Below are positions 25,046 through 35,454 of a stretch of 64,000 nt of DNA, one piece after another. The notes below the pieces were generated by a model. That model did no database searches. It saw only the letters and a program-made list of their open reading frames with translations, and had not been told where the DNA came from. Position 1 is the first letter of the stretch. Each line of letters opens with the position of its first letter. The translations under genes were made by a program, and so were the position numbers. This stretch comes from Mimachlamys varia. Lineage: Eukaryota > Mollusca > Bivalvia > Pectinida > Pectinidae. The stretch is taken from the NCBI GenBank assembly GCA_947623455.1, contig OX392527.1, positions 27,582,201 through 27,646,200 of the forward strand, read 5' to 3'.

Positions 25046-25110
25046 AATACGAATCTGCGGCGTGCTGTCCACAACTTTTTCACAGCTGCCGTTTGTCAGA
25101 TTCATTCGTC
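25046..25110 (+). repeat. Promoter-proximal dispersed repeat
   Basis: 'ctgcggcgtgctgtccac', 'tttttcacagctgccgttt' and 'gtcagattc' match the inverted copy at 16055-16125. 'gtcagattc' is itself doubled here. It could be part of the 5' UTR or promoter of the cyclophilin gene, or a mobile fragment. Confidence 0.7.
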
Positions 25111-25273
25111 AGATTCACTAATAAGGGTCTGGTTGATCCGGATGAGCCCATGCATGCGGTAAAACTATCTGCACTCCCGCTTCCGTTCTTTTCACCGTAC
25201 GCGTAGTACTGGCTTCCCGCGTGATTTCTTGGTCACTTATTCTTCATACCGGTTCATTCGTTTGTACTGAACA

Positions 25274-25342
25274 ATGACTTGTCAATACGTTTATTTCGAT
25301 GTGACAGCCGACGAAGAGGCTGTAGGGAGAATTGTAATGGAG
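25274..25342 (+). CDS. Cyclophilin A-like peptidyl-prolyl isomerase, exon 1 (gene 2)
   Basis: First exon of a second cyclophilin on the same strand as gene 1. ATG sits in 'gaacaATGa' and the exon codes MTCQYVYFDVTADEEAVGRI then VME, matching the first beta strand of cyclophilins (VFFDI..G...GRI..EL). The donor is GAG|gtaggc. Joined with 29121-29151, 33886-34071 and 36789-36864 it gives about 121 residues of a ~164 residue cyclophilin fold, all in phase and with no signal peptide, so a cytosolic form is expected. The missing part is the terminal exon beginning with the third base of the split Trp codon. No such exon was found up to 64000. This may be a very long last intron or a truncated tandem copy. 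Confidence 0.88.
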
Positions 25343-25750
25343 GTAGGCCTAGGCTAATGATATTGTCCTTTTTTTTTACCACAGCCCAGTCTTCGGTTTT
25401 CAGATCCGCCATCATGATCAGCAAGTTGATGTTTATGGATCAGTGAACATGAATGTTTTTTTTTTCATTAAAAGTAGGAAGAATCGGACGAATACATAAT
25501 TCAATAACAATAGGATGCTCAATATTTTTAAGTGCATTATAATTACCATGGAGATATTTTGATTATGCAAATATTTTCAGACGTACATGTAAGAGTTATC
25601 TTTCTTGGACATATTTTGCATAAATATTTGTACAGATCTACACCTAAAGGAGAGTCGACTCGCACAACTAAATAATTTACTTTAGTGGTGCAGTATGTTA
25701 TATTATACTTTCGAGTTGATAACTTTTTAAAATATATGAAGCTCAACGCT

Positions 25751-25816
25751 AGTGACAACTGTCTAGATTCTTTATGCATACATGGCAAAGATCTGTGAAT
25801 CTAGACAGTTGTCACT
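25751..25816. repeat. Hairpin in cyclophilin intron 1
   Basis: Perfect 20 bp arms, 'agtgacaactgtctagattc' and its reverse complement, around a 26-base loop. Confidence 0.85.
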
Positions 25817-25828
25817 TATATAGATCTA

Positions 25829-26442
25829 AGGTGATAGTACCCAAATCGGATCAGTACCCAAATCGGATCACTTTTTTCAAAAATACTTCTAAATCAACAA
25901 CAGTGTCAACAGATTGATTATAACAATAATATAATCTTAGAATAGATAGTCACACACCATTTTATGTCCACATATCATTAATTTTTTAGTTTAGATATGC
26001 CTTAAAACATTATTGAATCTCAAAACTTTGTGTTTTGTTACGTTCTTGAAGAAAATGGAGCGTGCAACGAATATGCGTTCTGTTTTGAACTATAAAAATA
26101 AATCCACATGATAGAAATACTTGTTTTCATATAAATTCTAAAGGACATCATTAAATGTTGATATGCTACAACAAAAATGTTAGTTTGAAGTGTAAAATAC
26201 TGCAAAATTCATGTCTTGATCCGATTTGGGTCCTCAAGTTTGCAAAATCTTGAACCGCTGATTGGTGACGTCGGAGCGTTCTATAAATATCCAACGTGAA
26301 CCTCAAGTGCTAATTTTTTTTGTAAGAACACCCATCGATGTTCTTCTTTTGATGCAACTATTAATGGATATAATTCATCTTCAGATTTTTTAATGAATGA
26401 ATAAAATGATGGTTTGGTGATCCGATTTGGGTACTGTCACCT
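25829..26442. mobile_element. TA-flanked MITE with AGGTGATAGTACCC ends
   Basis: The left end is 'aggtgatagtacccaaatcg' and the right end 'gatttgggtactgtcacct', inverted with a short difference and flanked by TA on both sides, as in Tc1/mariner-type elements. The subterminal 'gtacccaaatcggatca' is doubled at the left, and another inverted copy lies at about 26218. No coding content. It lies in cyclophilin intron 1. Confidence 0.7.
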
Positions 26443-26447
26443 TATAT

Positions 26448-26627
26448 ATAACAGCGATCAATTTAAAATTTATTTCCAGGCATGGGTCCTTTTTGTAAAT
26501 ATTGCCATAAACTAATATGGGTCCCACAATGTTAAAATGAAGTATATCCAGAATTTCTATGAGTCCCATCATAATTTTATGGGTACTGGGCTCGGGACTT
26601 AATTGCACGTAGATTGATCACTGCACT
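26448..26627. repeat. MITE-like repeat, copy 1
   Basis: Starts 'cagcgatcaattta' and ends 'cgtagattgatcactg', weakly inverted. It shares 'catgggtcctttt', 'atgggtcccacaatgtta' and 'cagaatttc' with 27536-27700 in the same orientation. Confidence 0.65.
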
Positions 26628-27056
26628 AGTGTTGAACTTCAAATATTTTTTTTAAAGTTAAAGCATTTAACATAGCATTTTAGGCCATACCAAATAAAGA
26701 TGAATCCGAATATATTTCGTTAAAAATGTAGTGTAGTAGGAGAGGTCAGTAGATGAGAGTTTGTAATCACATTTGACTTCCTGTGGTGTAATTTTAAATG
26801 CTGTGCAACATGTACCAGACCTGTGACATAAAACTATTGGCCAACAGTCAACTCCTAAACCCACCTTCCACTTATTTTCCCTTAGATAAGTGTTAGTAAG
26901 TTACTAACAGGAAAGACCCACAACAACACTAGTACACTGTACTACAGTAAAAGTTCTACAAGTTTATTATACATCATATTATGTAATTATAAATTCATGA
27001 TCAGAAGAGTTTGGTTTCATTTGCTTAAATGACATCACAAAACAATCAAATTCCTG

Positions 27057-27451
27057 TTAAAGGCCCAATATACATAACTCAGGGAAGTTTTCGTGATTCT
27101 AAAAAATTCTGAAAAAAAATCCAGTTGATAACCATGCATAAATAAGCCTACAACGATGTAAACCTAAGCGGTAACTAACAAGAAACTCTTGACAAAGAAA
27201 TCCAAAGAATTGAAAATAATTCAGGTGGGGCCCACTTCAACAACAAACCGAAGGTAGAAAACGGTTCGAATGGACGCGAGTTTACAAATAGCGTATTTCA
27301 ACTGCTGCTGTGCCAATAACCGCGAAAGAATTCATCTTGAATAATATTGCTGATAGCAGTTAACCTTAACTTAATCTATAAATATAGTAAGTTTATTAGA
27401 CTTGATTTTCGCTTCAAGTTTTGCCGAAAGTTACGTATATTGGGCCTTTAA
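27057..27451 (-). mobile_element. 395 bp MITE with TTAAAGGCCCAATATAC ends (copy inverted to 32608-33000)
   Basis: The ends 'ttaaaggcccaatatac' and 'gtatattgggcctttaa' are inverted, with TTAA at both tips. The whole sequence is the reverse complement of 32608-33000 at high similarity: shared blocks include 'attcaggtggggcccactt' and 'aaccgaaggtagaa'. It lies in intron 1 of cyclophilin gene 2. Confidence 0.85.
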
Positions 27452-27530
27452 ATGAGATGTAAAGCCTAAGGCTGAAGTAATATACATGTATATAGAATGT
27501 AACATTAAGTATAGAATTGGTAACAAAATG

Positions 27531-27700
27531 TACAGTGATCAATCTACAATTATTTTCCATGGGTCCTTTTCATGTGCATTGCGAAAAACAATGGGTCCCA
27601 CAATGTTAAATTTAACCACTTCCAGAAATTCAATTGGTCCTTTCAAAATTATGCGAGTACAGGATGCAGGATGCGCACGTAGATTTATCACTGAATGTAT
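27531..27700. repeat. MITE-like repeat, copy 2
   Basis: 'cagtgatcaatctaca' at the left and 'cgtagatttatcactg' at the right are inverted ends. The interior matches 26448-26627 in direct orientation. A short open frame through it is not coding. Confidence 0.65.
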
Positions 27701-27807
27701 ACCAAGAAAACAGACTTATCAAAATAATAAGTTATCAAGATCATGAAAAGCTACAAAAGTATATACAAACAGTCGATACACATCTCAATGCTTCGTAAAT
27801 ATAACCT

Positions 27808-28047
27808 GTTCTGTTTTCACAACATGTTTCTAAGCTAAGCAGTTCTGTTTTCAGAACATATTCCTATAAACTGTTCTGTTTTCAGAACATATACATGTAC
27901 ACATGCATTAGGCACTTTGTTTTCAAAGTGTCAGTTATCTAATAGACCTAAGCATGCATTTCAAGCCGCTCTGTTTTCAGAGTGTCAGTTATTAGATAAA
28001 ACTATAATGTAGCAGTATCACTTAGCTAAGTCACTTTGTTATCAAAG
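27808..28047 (+). repeat. Array of six short hairpins with constant TTTT loop and covarying stems
   Basis: Stem-loops at 27808-27823 (imperfect), 27842-27857, 27873-27888, 27913-27930, 27969-27982 and 28034-28047. The stem sequence changes (gttctg/cagaac, cactttg/caaagtg, ctctg/cagag, ctttg/caaag) while pairing and the loop are kept (TTTT, once TTAT). 'gtgtcagttat' follows two of them. It lies in cyclophilin intron 1. Function unknown. Confidence 0.7.
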
Positions 28048-28454
28048 CATAAATAGCCCTGACCTTGACTCTTAGTGTAAATACAAGGAATAACACCCGT
28101 AATCTAAGAGACTCTGACTGGCTCTACCATCACTACAGACTCGACCAATGACGGAGCATTACATAAACTGTCCCTGGCTCACCTGGCAAGATGGCCGTCA
28201 TAAAAAATAAACTACCCAGACAGACATTCGTCAAACCAGACAGTATATCCCCTGTTAACCTAAGGCTATACCATCCCAGAGTACTACTATCTCGTGACTA
28301 AGGGTACGTAGTACTACGTACACCTCACTTGGAACGTGCCAGACCCAATACAGAGTCAAATAACACTACAAATTTTGTACGGAATCAAACGTGACTGTCC
28401 AAACTAGTAGTCCAAACCGCAGATGACAAAAATCCACCTATATCACATTAGAAA

Positions 28455-28745
28455 GCCCCATTCCAGATCATTTGAATGTTTGAAATGAAGGTAAAAATGG
28501 TATTTCAAGCGTTTTTTCGGCAGCAACATCCAACATTTAAACACAAGGGAAATGTTACGCCAGGAGGTTTTTCAGTTTTGAAGAAAACGAATGTGTCAAA
28601 ATGGTTATTTTGATAGTGTTGCTTCCTACAAAATCTGGTGGCCATAGTGTACTGCAAAATACCACAATAGATAATTTATCGTTAAAGACCTCTTGCCAAG
28701 TAGGTCATATAAACAAAATACGGAACCCAAGCAACGGGGCCAAAA
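28455..28745 (+). repeat. Dispersed repeat, copy 1 (partner 30871-31143)
   Basis: Shares 'atcatttgaatgttt', 'aaaaatggtatttcaa', 'tgcaaaatacc' and 'aaacaaaatacgga' in the same order with 30871-31143. No domain is recognisable in the frame at 30963-31232 of the partner. Confidence 0.7.
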
Positions 28746-28749
28746 GGGG

Positions 28750-28920
28750 TTGGACTCACTAGGTACTTGTATGCCACCTGTAGCCATTCATGAATGAAGG
28801 TGTAATAAATCTGTTTGAGTGAAAGACTTTGACCCACTCTCATGGTCTGAAAGATGAAATCTGTTAAAAATTTTCGAACAACGTATTTCTCAATAACAAA
28901 AAGGTCCAGGATACTTAGAA
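28750..28920 (+). repeat. Family F repeat fragment
   Basis: 'gactttgacccactct', 'ttctcaataacaaaaaggtc' and 'caggatactta' match units of the family at 2100-2530 and 35455-36620. Confidence 0.5.
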
Positions 28921-29120
28921 AAATGAGAAATATTATTGTGCGAAAATAAATGAGATAGAATGTTTTCCATTTTTACAATTGATAAATAAAGGAGGCCAAT
29001 TCACAAGCAGGCTGCCACCTATAGTAAAATGAAGATACAAAAGAACTCCAAAGTTATTGATGCTTTTGCATGTCATACATGTGTAGAAAAATTTATATAT
29101 TTTTGTCTTGTTCTTTCCAG

Positions 29121-29151
29121 TTGCGGAGTGATGTTGTGCCTAAAACAGCAG
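29121..29151 (+). CDS. Cyclophilin gene 2, exon 2 (31 nt micro-exon)
   Basis: Acceptor 'ttctttccag' precedes TTG. The exon codes LRSDVVPKTA plus one base (G) that completes a Glu codon with exon 3. The donor is gcaG|gtaaga. It supplies the first helix (VPKTAENF) of the cyclophilin fold. Inverted MITE copies lie on both sides (27057-27451 and 32608-33000), which could affect its splicing. Confidence 0.88.
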
Positions 29152-29429
29152 GTAAGATATAACTAATCAGTTCAAGAAATTGGGAGTCCATGATCTGAAA
29201 ATCAAAATTGTCATGTTTATTGTAGAGCTTAAAGTATTAAGCTGCCCATGTTGGTCTTAGTTAACTTTAAGTAAATATTGAGTTCGCAGCTGCTGAAGAA
29301 AGGTATACTGGATTGATTTCATGACTATAGAGCTAGGTCAGCAAATATCTTGTGTAAGTTTTAATAAATAAAGAAGATGGAGCATCATAATCTGGATTCC
29401 GTAGTTTTACCGCCGCTTAATAATTGTGT

Positions 29430-29935
29430 AAGTTTTGTTATCACTATAGTATTTCTTGAAGAACTGGATGCATGTTTCATAAATTTAATATGTTAGTTCC
29501 CTATGGTCTGTAGTTGTGCACTATAATTGGTTTTGAGACTGATCAGAACCTTGTATTTTGAAAATGAAAGTTTGTTATTGCTCTTGACAAGTACCAGATG
29601 GGATGTTTATCACATTTCTTATACATGTAATTATGTTACCTTTGGTCCCTAGTTTACTAATTATATATAATGCCTTTTTGACTTTGGGACTGACCAGAAA
29701 AAAACAAAATTGCTGACAAGCAATAATCTTTGTTTTATAGTTAATGACTATAATTGCTATTTCTTAATATAAATTCTCAAAATTTATATACATTTAACTT
29801 AAGAGCAAGTAATTATAAGAGAAAAGAAGAGTAAAGAAGGGAAAAGTTCCAAATATTAAAGAACAAATAAAGATCAAACAGTTGTTGGCACTAAGACCCC
29901 TCTGTGATCTCTTGTTTGTTGTGCCTTTTATTGGT
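29430..29935 (+). repeat. Family C repeat remnant
   Basis: 'tatttcttgaagaactggat', 'ccctatggtctgtagttgtg' and 'gggactgaccagaaaaaaac' match units of the element at 34485-35450. It ends 'aagacccctctgtgatctct' plus 'tgtttg', the family's 3' hairpin-like end. Confidence 0.5.
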
Positions 29936-30870
29936 CGGTAAGATTAATTCCAAGTCTAACAAAAACACAGAAATTTCAGGGCTTTTTCTATCTAGGTAAA
30001 TTGGGAAAAGCCCCTGAGTAAAGTACTACTTGTGAAAAATCATTGCTTAATCGACAAATTAGTTCCTTGAATAAAAATAATCTATTACATTTATGATGTT
30101 AAACTGAAAAAAAACATTGTTTTTGTCTTCATTGTTTGCAGTGCACAAGTTTTGACATAACTTTCAGAAATTTTTAGGAAATTACAGCATGAAATTGCCT
30201 AGCTAACTGAAATTGAAGCCAAAATCTCTTTTGTCCGACCAAGCTTTACACCAACAATCAAACTTAAGTAACTCGAGTTCTCGGTTAACTCAGTTTTCCC
30301 ATGGTCCTGTTGACTTTGAGATAACAAAGTTTGACAACATTGGTTTGCACATGTCAGTCAGTAAGTAGACAGAAGAATCTTTTACTCAATTCATCTGGGG
30401 TAAACATTGGTCATTAGTAGTAAATGACTTCTATTCTTTTTCTTGTCAAAAGGTCAAAGGTGTTAATTGGGGTGAAATGTAGTAGCTTGATACAATTGAA
30501 TTCGTCCTAATAAAGCTGTTCGCCAATTGCAAGATGATACCAATGGTCCCTCACTGTGTCTAGTCACATATAATACTACATTTTTATGGATCTAACTGGC
30601 CCTGGTTTTACCAATGTTCTTTAACTGCCAACATTGCAAGATGATGTATTGTTTCAACCTTATTAAATGTTTCTGATGATTAAATGAATATATATTGCTT
30701 GATGATGTGAATTACTTTCATTAGGCCATACCAATTTGATTTATTGTTTGTCGGATTTACCGCTCCTGTTTTGGAAAAATTAAATAAAAGTAAAAGTAAA
30801 ATATTACTGCTCCAATTTTAGCGTCAATGAAAAATGACGAATCCAAATATCTTTTACAATGGTTCAAAAG

Positions 30871-31143
30871 TTAGGAAGTGAAATTCTGAATCATTTGAAT
30901 GTTTAAAACGAAGATAAAAATGGTATTTCAAACGTTTTTTTTTTTGCAACAACACGAGGGAAATGCACGCTGAGGCTTTTTCACTTTTTAAGAAAACTGA
31001 GAGGAATGTGTTCAAATGGCTTTCTTATCGTGTTGATCACTACATAAACCGGTCACCATATTTATTGTATTGCAAAATACCGCATAGATGGTTTATCGTT
31101 CCAAGATCTCTTGATCAAATAAACAAAATACAGAACTCAAGCG
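30871..31143 (+). repeat. Dispersed repeat, copy 2
   Basis: Second copy of the repeat at 28455-28745. The two lie in direct orientation on either side of exon 2. Confidence 0.7.
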
Positions 31144-31335
31144 GTCTCACTAAAAAGCGACTTCAAGCGTCAACAGAAAATATCTTTAAAAATCATGAAT
31201 TATGTGAGCAACATCAAAAGATATGTCGTTAATACAAATGGACGACTATAATAACACCTCTGTATTATATTTCAAATCGATATTCTTCTCAAGCAATTGA
31301 CCCAATTTGGCAGACATCATTGTTATTTCATTGTC

Positions 31336-32268
31336 GCCTCCGACGGATGTCGGAAAGGCGACACATATGGGTTACTTTTCCGACGGCGACGGCGGCGTCA
31401 ACAATGTTAAAGTTTTGCGTTTAGCTCTGTTTCTGACAAAGTGTTATCAACCAAACCTGAATCATAGATGAAGCATGGGTAGAAGAGCCTACTGGGCTAA
31501 AAGAATTCACGGATTTCTGCTTTTTTTGGGTAAAAATTTCAAATTTCTGGAATAACAACGTTAAAGTTTTGTGTTTAGCTCTTGCATATTAGGCTGTTTC
31601 TGACTAAGTATAAAAGCTACAGCAACCAAACTTGGTATGTAGGTGTATTATGACTCAACAAACACTATCGCACCTTCCGTTTCATGATTCAACAAAATGG
31701 CCGCCATTTCCTTGCCACTGATTGGTCGAAATTTAGATATTGTCCTATTTCACTCAAAATTGGTATGTAGCTATAGGTGTACTATGACTCTGCGAACACT
31801 ATCGGAACTTTCGTTTCATGATTCAAGACAACGGCCGCCATTTCCTTGCCACTGATTGGTCGAAATTTAGATATTGTCCGATTTCACTCAAAATTGGTGT
31901 GTAGGTGTGTTAGGAGTCTACAAACACTATTGCAACTTCTGTTTCATGATCCAGCAAATTGGCCGTCATTTCCTGGCCTCTGATTGGTCGAGAAATTTAT
32001 CACAATTTCCATTTCATGATTCAACAAAATGGACGTCATTTCATTGCCACTGACTGGTCAAAATTTAAATATTGTCCGATTACAATCAAATTTGGTATAT
32101 GGGTGAATTATGACTCTACGAACACTATCGCAATTTTTGTTTCATGATGCAACAAAATTGCGACTATTTATTGTCCTCTGATTGGTCAAAATTCAGATAT
32201 TGTCCGATTTCACTCAAATTTGGTATATTGTGTCACCTCCGACAAAGAGGGAAAGGCGACACATATAA
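31336..32268 (+). repeat. Hairpin-ended element with ~130 bp tandem units (family E)
   Basis: The left end 'tgtcgcctccgacggatgtc' plus 'ggaaaggcgaca' and the right end 'tgtcacctccgacaaagag' plus 'ggaaaggcgaca' are the same hairpin in the same orientation. Four to five units of about 130 bp between them carry 'atggccgccatttccttgcc', 'actgattggtcgaaattt' and 'tcactcaaaattggt'. Non-coding. Confidence 0.8.
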
Positions 32269-32366
32269 TTACGCGTAATTCTTGTATTTTAATAGAATAG
32301 GCCTACTGTTGATAGTTAAAAAACGTGTTTGTAATTATCATTTTGAAATATTTATGTAGGTACAAT

Positions 32367-32522
32367 CACAGTTGCTTGAGTTTCTGTCAGTAAATAATAA
32401 ATGTATATGTGTGAAATGAGCCTCCCATTACAGTAATTCTGTAATGGGCCACGGCTCCATATATATATATATATATATATATAAACGTTTTTTGTATACT
32501 GACAAAAACTCAAGCAACTGTG
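32367..32522. mobile_element. hAT-like MITE with CACAGTTGCTTGAG ends
   Basis: The ends 'cacagttgcttgagtttct' and 'aactcaagcaactgtg' are inverted. GTACAAT is repeated on both flanks (32360-32366 and 32523-32529), which becomes 8 bp if the last G is counted. The interior has a small hairpin 'cccattacagtaattctgta' plus 'atggg' and an (AT)n run. The same family lies at 54851-54981. Confidence 0.85.
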
Positions 32523-32607
32523 GTACAATGTAATACCATTCAAACTCTCTTCGAGATGCCGTAGTTACCTTGTCACCAGTAGTCAAAACATTTAAATCCC
32601 GAATGGA

Positions 32608-33000
32608 TTAAAGGTCCAATATACGTAACTTTCGACAAAACTTGAAGCGAAAATCAAGCCTAATAACTTTTTATATTTATAGATTTAGATAAGATTAACT
32701 GATATCAACAATATCCAAGATAAATTCCTTTGTGGTTACCGGTACAGCAGCAGTTGAAACACGCTATTTGTAAACACTCGTCCATTTCGAACCGTCTTCT
32801 ACCTTCGGTTTGTTGTTGAAGTGGGCCCCACCTGAATTATTTTCAATTCTTTGGATTTTTTTGTCAAGAGTTTCTTGTAAGTTACCGCTCAGGTTTACTT
32901 CGTTTTAGGCTTATTTTTGCATGGTTATGAATTGGATTTTTTTTCAGAATTTTTCAGAATCACGAAAATTTCCCTGAAGTTACGTATATTGGGCCTTTAA
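32608..33000 (+). mobile_element. 393 bp MITE, inverted partner of 27057-27451
   Basis: 'ttaaaggtccaatatacg' and 'cgtatattgggcctttaa' at the ends. The interior matches the reverse complement of 27057-27451 across its length. It lies in intron 2 of cyclophilin gene 2. Confidence 0.85.
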
Positions 33001-33885
33001 CACTGGGTTCATGATGCTTATTCACCACGAGATAAACAATAATGGACTTATTCATATATGGGATGTCGGTTTATAAACTGATATTAACCTTTATGATTTG
33101 GATATTTAGTACACAAATAATGCTTGTGTCCATTACTTTTACTATTAATATTATTGTAACTCACAAATTATGTCGGCAAAACACCTAGTGCCATACAACT
33201 AGCCTTCATGGTTTGTTTTATAGTGGTAGATCATGCATATATTTTGTCATCATTAATTTATATCACTTCAATAAAATATGCTTTTTGCATGAACAGATGC
33301 ATCTTAATACCTACAAGATAAAAATGTTGTTGCTAAAAGGTGTTTCCTTCGGCTTTGGTTCAATCAGTGAATCACTAAACTTGAATGAATGACCTTAAGC
33401 TTAGGCCTTCTATTAGAAGCTAATTTAAGAAAGTTTTTCTCTCAAATGCTGTTTTGCACAGCTTCATGCAAGTAGTTTGTATCATGGAAATGATTAAAGA
33501 AAACGCTTCAACAGTTTAAATACGTGTTCTATTTGGTGATACATTATATTAATAGTCAAACAAGTATTCTGACATTAAGTCTTTTGAAAACTACCGCTCG
33601 CTCGAAATTTTAAGGAATTCAAAATTTTTGTAAAATCAAAACAATTTCGTCCGCTCGCTCCAATTTTGAAATCTCATTTTCCGACGAACAATAAATCAAA
33701 TTGGTATGGCCTTATATGAAGTTGCACGAAATTGTTGCATGCATGATAGTTAATTAGTACTCTATGCATAGTTACTTCAAGCAGACTACAATATAACTTG
33801 CCTTGCACCATGGTCATTGTACTGCATCATCACAATTGTGAATTAGTACTCATGTTTAATAAATGTAAAATTTTCATATCAACAG

Positions 33886-34071
33886 AAAATTTTAGGGCCT
33901 TGTGCACAGGTGAAAAAGGATTCGGATTTAAAGGATCTTCTTTCCATCGAGTCATACGACAGTTTATGTGTCAGGGAGGAGATTTCACGAACCACAATGG
34001 AACTGGTGGAAAGAGCATCTATGGGGAAAAGTTTGCAGATGAAAACTTCCAACTAAAGCATACTGGACCAG
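33886..34071 (+). CDS. Cyclophilin gene 2, exon 3 (core active-site exon)
   Basis: Acceptor 'catatcaacag', donor CCAG|gtacag. The exon codes (E)[19 protein letters not shown] then [14 protein letters not shown] and, after [20 protein letters not shown] to HTGP. The Arg of FHRVI and the Phe, Met and Gln of QFMCQGG correspond to R55, F60, M61 and Q63 of human CypA, so the catalytic pocket is intact. 186 nt, no lesions. The frame extending upstream of 33886 is intron read-through. Confidence 0.93.
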
Positions 34072-34484
34072 GTACAGTTTTTGTAACTCATTATGAATCA
34101 TTTGTTACCAGAAATATCTTTTCCAAATATTAAAAAATATCATCTGGGAGTGTGTTAATTTGTAAATTTCTTTACGTCCAGGCCATACATTTTCATTTAG
34201 TATAATTTTGTCCATTTTCAGTTGGAAATTATGCCTCATCAGTAGAATAATTATATTTGAGCAAGATTGTATCAAGTTGTAAAAATTGGAATTTCTATAC
34301 CCAATCCAGAGGTCAAGACAGGGCCCAAAGGGAAAATTGACCAATATTTGTAATGTTACATTACAACAATCGAGATTCTGAGGTACTACAGTAGATTTCT
34401 ATACATGGATGAATATATCATTAGGGACTTTGTTAATTCTAGTACCCCTGGGCCATGGATGCCCTATGAGTAGGGTGGAGTAAA

Positions 34485-35450
34485 GTGAAATTATAGTTTA
34501 TTAGGTCATCTGATCGAAAGGGTCAGGATGACTTACATTGTATAACTGTTGTCCACCGTGCATACATTTTAAGCCCACCATCATCAGATGCTGGGCTTTT
34601 CCAATCGCCCTGCATTTGTGGTCCGCCGTCAATTTTTGTTATCGCTTTTTTGAGAAGTAACTGAATGCATCTTTCTCAATTAAATTGCATATATAGGTTC
34701 CCCTTGGTCCCTAGTTGTGCCGTTTTGATTTTGGGTATGATTGAAAAAAACAAAATGGCTGAAAGGTGGTCATCTTGCATTTTGCCATTGAAAGATTGTT
34801 ATCGCTATTTCTAGAGAAGAACCAAATGAATCTTTCTTAGATATATAGGTTCCCCTTGGGGCCTTGTATGTTGTGCCCTTTACATTTTAGGATTGATCGG
34901 AAAAACAAAATAGCTGAAGGTGGCCATCTTGGTTTTTGACATTAAAAATTTGTTATCGCTATTTCTTGAGAAGTACCAAATGGATCTTACTCAAATTTCA
35001 TTATTACTTTCCCCTTGGTCCCTTGTTCTGCCCTTTTGATTTTGGGAATGATAGAGAAAACAAAATGGCTGAAAGGTGGCCATCTTGGATTTTGTCATTG
35101 GAAGCTTGTTATCGCTATTTCTTTAGAAGTACTGAATGGATCTTACTCAAATTTCATATGAAGGTTCCCCTTGGTGCCTAGTTATGCTGTGTCAAATTTG
35201 GGTCTGATCTGAAAATTAAAATGGCTGAAAGGCAGCCATCTTGCATTTTGAAATAAAAGTTTGTTATCGCTATTTCTTGAAAAGTACTTGATGAATCAAC
35301 TATTTAATTTCAAAAGAAATTCATGGAACGAAGATTAAATGCATAAATGGAAGTTAAAATAAGAAGGGAAACAATCCATTTTTCTAAGAATAAAGGAAAA
35401 ATCATCAATGGTGGGCACCAAGATCCCTCTGGGATCTTTTGTCCCTTTAA
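34485..35450 (+). repeat. Tandem-repeat element with ~155 bp units (family C)
   Basis: The left part has 'aggtcatctgatcgaaagg' and an 'agcccaccatcatcagatgc' plus 'tgggc' module (34570). The units are marked by 'gttatcgctatttctt' at 34798, 34952, 35108 and 35263 (154-156 bp apart), with 'ttccccttggtccct' and 'aaaatggctgaaaggtggcc'. The right end 'agatccctctgggatctttt' plus 'gt' is a hairpin. It lies in cyclophilin intron 3. Confidence 0.8.
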
Positions 35451-35454
35451 AGGC

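Larger units (their letters stand above)
30721..33714. mobile_element. ~3 kb TIR-bounded segment in cyclophilin intron 2
   Basis: 30723-30754 and 33681-33712 are inverted with one mismatch over 32 bases: 'aggccataccaatttgat' then 'ttattgtt[t/c]gtcgg'. 'ccgctc' follows on both sides. The interior is other repeats (31336-32268, 32367-32522, 32608-33000), so it is either a nested old transposon or two solo ends in opposite orientation. Confidence 0.55.
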
